Source: Sphaeroforma sirkka
Taxonomy: Eukaryota; Opisthokonta; Ichthyosporea; Ichthyophonida
Reading direction: 5' to 3'
NCBI GenBank assembly: GCA_001586965.3
Contig: LUCW03000270.1
Location: 1 to 31,784 of the forward strand
DNA: 31,784 nucleotides
How positions within the stretch are numbered: position 1 is the stretch's first letter; each line of letters starts with the position of its first letter. Below the pieces are notes generated by a model. The model saw only the letters and a program-made list of their open reading frames with translations, did no database searches and was not told the DNA's origin. Of the stretch, positions 29,467 to 31,784 are shown in pieces. A program made the position numbers and the translations under genes.

Positions 29467-30120
29467 TCGACTGGCCCACACCACTACGGTACAAAGATAT
29501 AGCCTCGGCGTTGGGTTTAGCAAATTACCTCCACGAACATCTGCCTAATTTCGCGAACACGGTTGCACCCTTGCGCGAATTTTGCAAACTCAAACCAAAG
29601 GAGTTGATAGGTGATCGTTGGGAGGAGAGACATGCACAGGCGTGGCAGGCAATGAAGGACGCAGTGGTGAATGCTGTGGCGTTACACTTTCCGGTCGACG
29701 GCATTCCTCTGAACTTGGAAACCGACGCTAGCGATTACGGTTTAGGGGAGCGCTATTCCAATGGGTCAACGGTAAGAAACATTACTTAATGTTCTTTAGC
29801 AAGACTCTGAACCATGCGCAACAGAACTACGCCACACCTATGAAGGAGTTACTGGCATTGGTATATGGACTGACACATTTCAGGGAATACTTGGATGGGC
29901 AACGGTTTGCGGTCTTCACGGACCACAAGGCCCTTGTGTATATGAACACACAGCTCAAGCTTAATCCGATGCTTCAGAGATGGCATCATATCATCGCGCC
30001 ATTCAACTTTACCATATCGCATATACCAGGAGAGACAAATGTGCTCCCGGACATGTTAAGTAGAGTACACGAGGGGACAGCGGAGCAGGACGAACTCGAA
30101 ATAATGTATACAGACGGCTG
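29449..30120 (+). pseudogene. Gypsy-F RNase H
   Basis: The connection LIDWPTPLRYKDIASALGLA leads to RNase H: LETDASDYGLG with the first Asp, MKELLALVYGLTHFREYLDG with the Glu, and VFTDHKALVYM with the next Asp, followed by HHIIAPFNFTISHIPGETNV and LPDMLSR, the canonical gypsy RNase H ending. A 1-nt shift near 29746 (GGGGAGCGC) separates the DASDYG frame from the frame that resumes with FQWVNGKK and FFSKTLN. Apart from that the domain is complete. It degrades the RNA strand of the RNA-DNA hybrid. Confidence 0.85.
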
Positions 30121-30535
30121 GCAGTTATTCCCTAGTTACTTTGAACAAGCGCAACAACACTTTGGACCGAATGACATAGATGTATTTGCGGACCCAACCA
30201 ATGCTCAGCTTCCTCGGTTCTGGACGAAGGATGATGGGGAAGGAGCGATTGCCCACGACTGGTCGATAGTCGATGGATGGATGAACCCGCCTTGGGAACA
30301 GATACACAGGATGTTACGCAAGATACGAGCCGACGGCGCACGGGCCACAGTATGTCTACCATGGGTACCAAGAGCACCATGGTTCCACACCTGTTCAAGC
30401 AGTTATTGCAGACAGAACCGGTGCTGGTACCACGGACACCCACACGTTCCTCAAGTACGCTAAGTACGCATGTGGGAAGACACCATGGGGTCATACCGTA
30501 GTAGCACGGGTGGGTCCTCCCAATGGATTCAAACT
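30121..30535 (+). pseudogene. Dam/DIRS-type methyltransferase-like domain in Gypsy-F pol
   Basis: Directly after RNase H the polyprotein reads FEQAQQHFGPNDIDVFADPT, NAQLPRFWT, an acidic stretch with HDWS, then WMNPPWEQIHRMLRKIR (NPPW at 30284-30295) and ATVCLPWVPRAPWF. This order (D-x-F-A-x-x-x-N-x-Q-x-P, D-W-S, N/F-P-P-W/F, I-x-x-x-L-x-K-I-R, P-W-x-x-x-x-W-F) is that of the domain after RNase H in DIRS-type elements, related to phage N6-adenine methyltransferases where N/D-P-P-Y/W/F is catalytic. Frame shifts near 30385 and 30460 interrupt its C-terminal part (LLQTEPVLVP, then FLKYAKYACGKTPW). Assignment is by motif order from memory of the family; activity is unknown. Confidence 0.55.
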
Positions 30536-31513
30536 GGACCCGCTGTTTTCACAGCGACTTGGTTTTGCAGAACAAAAGCATACAAAATATGTCATGTGCT
30601 TAGACACAGCGCGAGAAATCTCAGTGGCACTGGCAGATGCAGAGGGTCAACCGGTGTTTGCACAAGCGAGTCCGGCGGAGAAACAGCGTCGTACGCAACT
30701 CACGCAAGCGCAACACGAACAAGGACATCATGGGGCGGCGGACACAGTCCAACAACTTCGTCAGAACGGTCACATTTGGCCAGGGGCACTTGAGTTAGCC
30801 ACAGAAGTTAAGCGGCAATGTGGCACATGTTTGGGACAGGACACACTTCGTAAAGGTTTCCACCCGATGATTAGCATCGATGCACGCTACCCGTGGGACC
30901 ATATTCAAGTGGACTACATCCCGATGCCACTGGAGTCCAGACGCAAGAACAATTATATTCTTCACGTCTTAGACATCGCCACAGGCTATTCTATCCTTCG
31001 AGCCACACCGGACAAGACAAAGAAAACCACGACACAGACACTCATATAGATTTTTGGCGAACATGGTTTCCCCCGTAAAATCCAAACAGACATGGGGAAG
31101 GAGTTCACCAACAAGTTAGTGGAGCTTCTGGTCCAGGAAGTGGGGATGCTACATAAGGTGTCTCCACCATATCGACCCCAAGTGCTGGGCGCGGCAGAAC
31201 GACGTCACAAGGAGATTACACGTTCTATTCGACAATGCTGTGAGGCAGTTCCCCTTCGATGGGACGAACGCCTTCCGTTTACGATGCTATACCAGAACCT
31301 TCGGATATCCGTCGCCATAAGAGTGCACCGTTTAGCGTGTACTTTGGCCGCCGCCATGTTCCGTTCGCCGATTTCACGGACGAGTTACCGGATTCTCAGC
31401 CGATGACGAATGACACCTGGGCACAACGATTAGACCAGTTACAGGACACTATATTGCCGACCCTCCACCACATTACCAAGAAGTATACAGAGCAAGCTTA
31501 CGACGACATTTGA
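30510..31513 (+). pseudogene. Gypsy-F integrase
   Basis: The N-terminal zinc domain is HEQGHHGAADTVQQLRQNGH followed by CGTC (HHCC). The catalytic core has Asp in WDHIQVDYI, Asp in QTDMGKEF (usual N replaced by M) and Glu in GAAERRHKEI, so D-D-E is complete. One in-frame TAG lies at 31047-31049 between LI and IFGEHGFPRK. A frameshift near 31310 precedes the C-terminal part (SAPFSVYFGRRHVPFADF), which ends at TGA 31511-31513. No chromodomain is evident in the short tail. The stop lies 11 bp before the LTR, so pol runs to the very end of the internal region. Confidence 0.85.
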
Positions 31514-31524
31514 CCGCCTAAAGG
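31514..31524 (+). promoter_or_regulatory. Polypurine-like stretch before 3' LTR
   Basis: CCGCCTAAAGG between the pol stop and the LTR; the AAAGG is the likely plus-strand priming site, though short for a polypurine tract. CTAAGG precedes the related LTR at 10686. Confidence 0.4.
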
Positions 31525-31784
31525 TGTTTGTGCTAGTGTTCAGCCGCTTGGGCTGGCCAGGGTAAATAACTCATATGGTCTGTATGAGAAACCTTATGGA
31601 ACTCGGGAATCGGTTGAGAAACTTGAACTGCTTTCGGAAGTCGTTTAAGCAAAAAACTTAACTCTTGAGAGTAATTTGAGCAACTTGATTAGCTCGCGGG
31701 GAGTGAGCTAACTCTGACGACTTGGCACCCGGGAGTGAACCAAGTATGATGACATCCATAAATCAAAGATGATTTCTTGCTGTA
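31525..31784 (+). mobile_element. Gypsy-F 3' LTR (runs off the window)
   Basis: Starts TGTTTGTGCTAGTGTTCAGC directly after pol and matches 10686-11056 except for about 150 bp absent here. Contains degenerate repeats of CTCGGGAATCGGTTGAG and ACCCGGGAGTGAACC type. The 3' end lies beyond the window. Confidence 0.8.

Larger units (their letters stand above)
28119..31784 (+). mobile_element. Gypsy-F: Ty3/gypsy element, 5' end lost, pol and 3' LTR present
   Basis: Plus-strand order: gag scrap, aspartic protease, RT, RNase H, Dam/DIRS-type methyltransferase-like domain, HHCC integrase with D-D-E, then CCGCCTAAAGG and an LTR. The RT-RNase H-integrase order identifies Ty3/gypsy. The left boundary at 28118/28119 is a chimeric joint with minus-strand sequence, so the 5' LTR and nearly all gag are missing. 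GC is visibly higher than in the flanks. There are about six frameshifts and one stop, some of which may be sequencing indels because the domains are otherwise well preserved. Confidence 0.85.

Noticed and set aside
29449..31513. Classifying the element as DIRS because of the methyltransferase-like domain
   Set aside because: An HHCC/DDE integrase and conventional LTR follow; no tyrosine recombinase is seen, so Ty3/gypsy is the better call.

Overview
The window is nuclear DNA from a eukaryote. It contains LTR retrotransposons of the Ty1/copia and Ty3/gypsy types, tRNA genes with internal Pol III boxes and no encoded CCA, very long AT microsatellites, and no operon-like organisation. I cannot place the species; a protist or early-branching fungus would fit. 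No intact host protein gene is recognisable. Almost all coding sequence is broken retroelement, with stops and frameshifts, and many differences between repeat copies are homopolymer-length changes, so some indels may be long-read errors.

Layout. 3-418 is an LTR on the minus strand whose sister copy lies at 11574-11987 on the plus strand. 821-6818 is a minus-strand copia element (here Copia-A): gag remnant, reverse transcriptase (RT) and RNase H, no protease or integrase, with a 1.67 kb RT-RNase H segment present three times in tandem. 7.1-7.4 kb holds two tRNA-Ala genes. 8.25-9.2 kb has a perfect 156-bp tandem duplication, a short unidentified frame with one in-frame stop, and a strong hairpin. 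10.19-12.96 kb is a decayed copia polyprotein (Copia-B) split by a gypsy LTR (10686 to about 11.1 kb) and by LTR copies (11385-11987), a nest of insertions. 13.5-16.4 kb holds a 31-bp repeat array, a third tRNA-Ala gene and about 2 kb of AT-repeat DNA. 17.02-17.10 kb is a copia tail.

17.87-26.3 kb is Copia-C. A plus-strand copy (LTR, primer binding site, gag, protease, part of integrase, an antisense LTR piece, RT, RNase H) is followed by repeated copies of its protease-to-RNase H segment. It then folds back with a 17-nt spacer into a minus-strand copy of its own 5' half, ending in a second LTR that sits inside the protease region of another copy. 26.2-28.1 kb is a duplicated chimeric block joining copia gag, a gypsy RT scrap (YLDD), a 150-bp LTR-like sequence and an Arg/Tyr/Asp-rich gag tail. 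28.1-31.78 kb is a plus-strand Ty3/gypsy polyprotein: protease, RT, RNase H, a domain resembling the Dam-like methyltransferase domain of DIRS-type elements, then an HHCC integrase, directly followed by its 3' LTR.

The points most worth attention are the methyltransferase-like domain between RNase H and integrase in the gypsy element; repeated tandem amplification of internal retroelement segments at microhomology junctions in unrelated families; the fold-back junction whose two arms share private variants; and a 41-bp gypsy-derived patch inside copia gag. All rearrangements need checking against raw reads, because collapsed or looped repeat assembly could mimic several of them.
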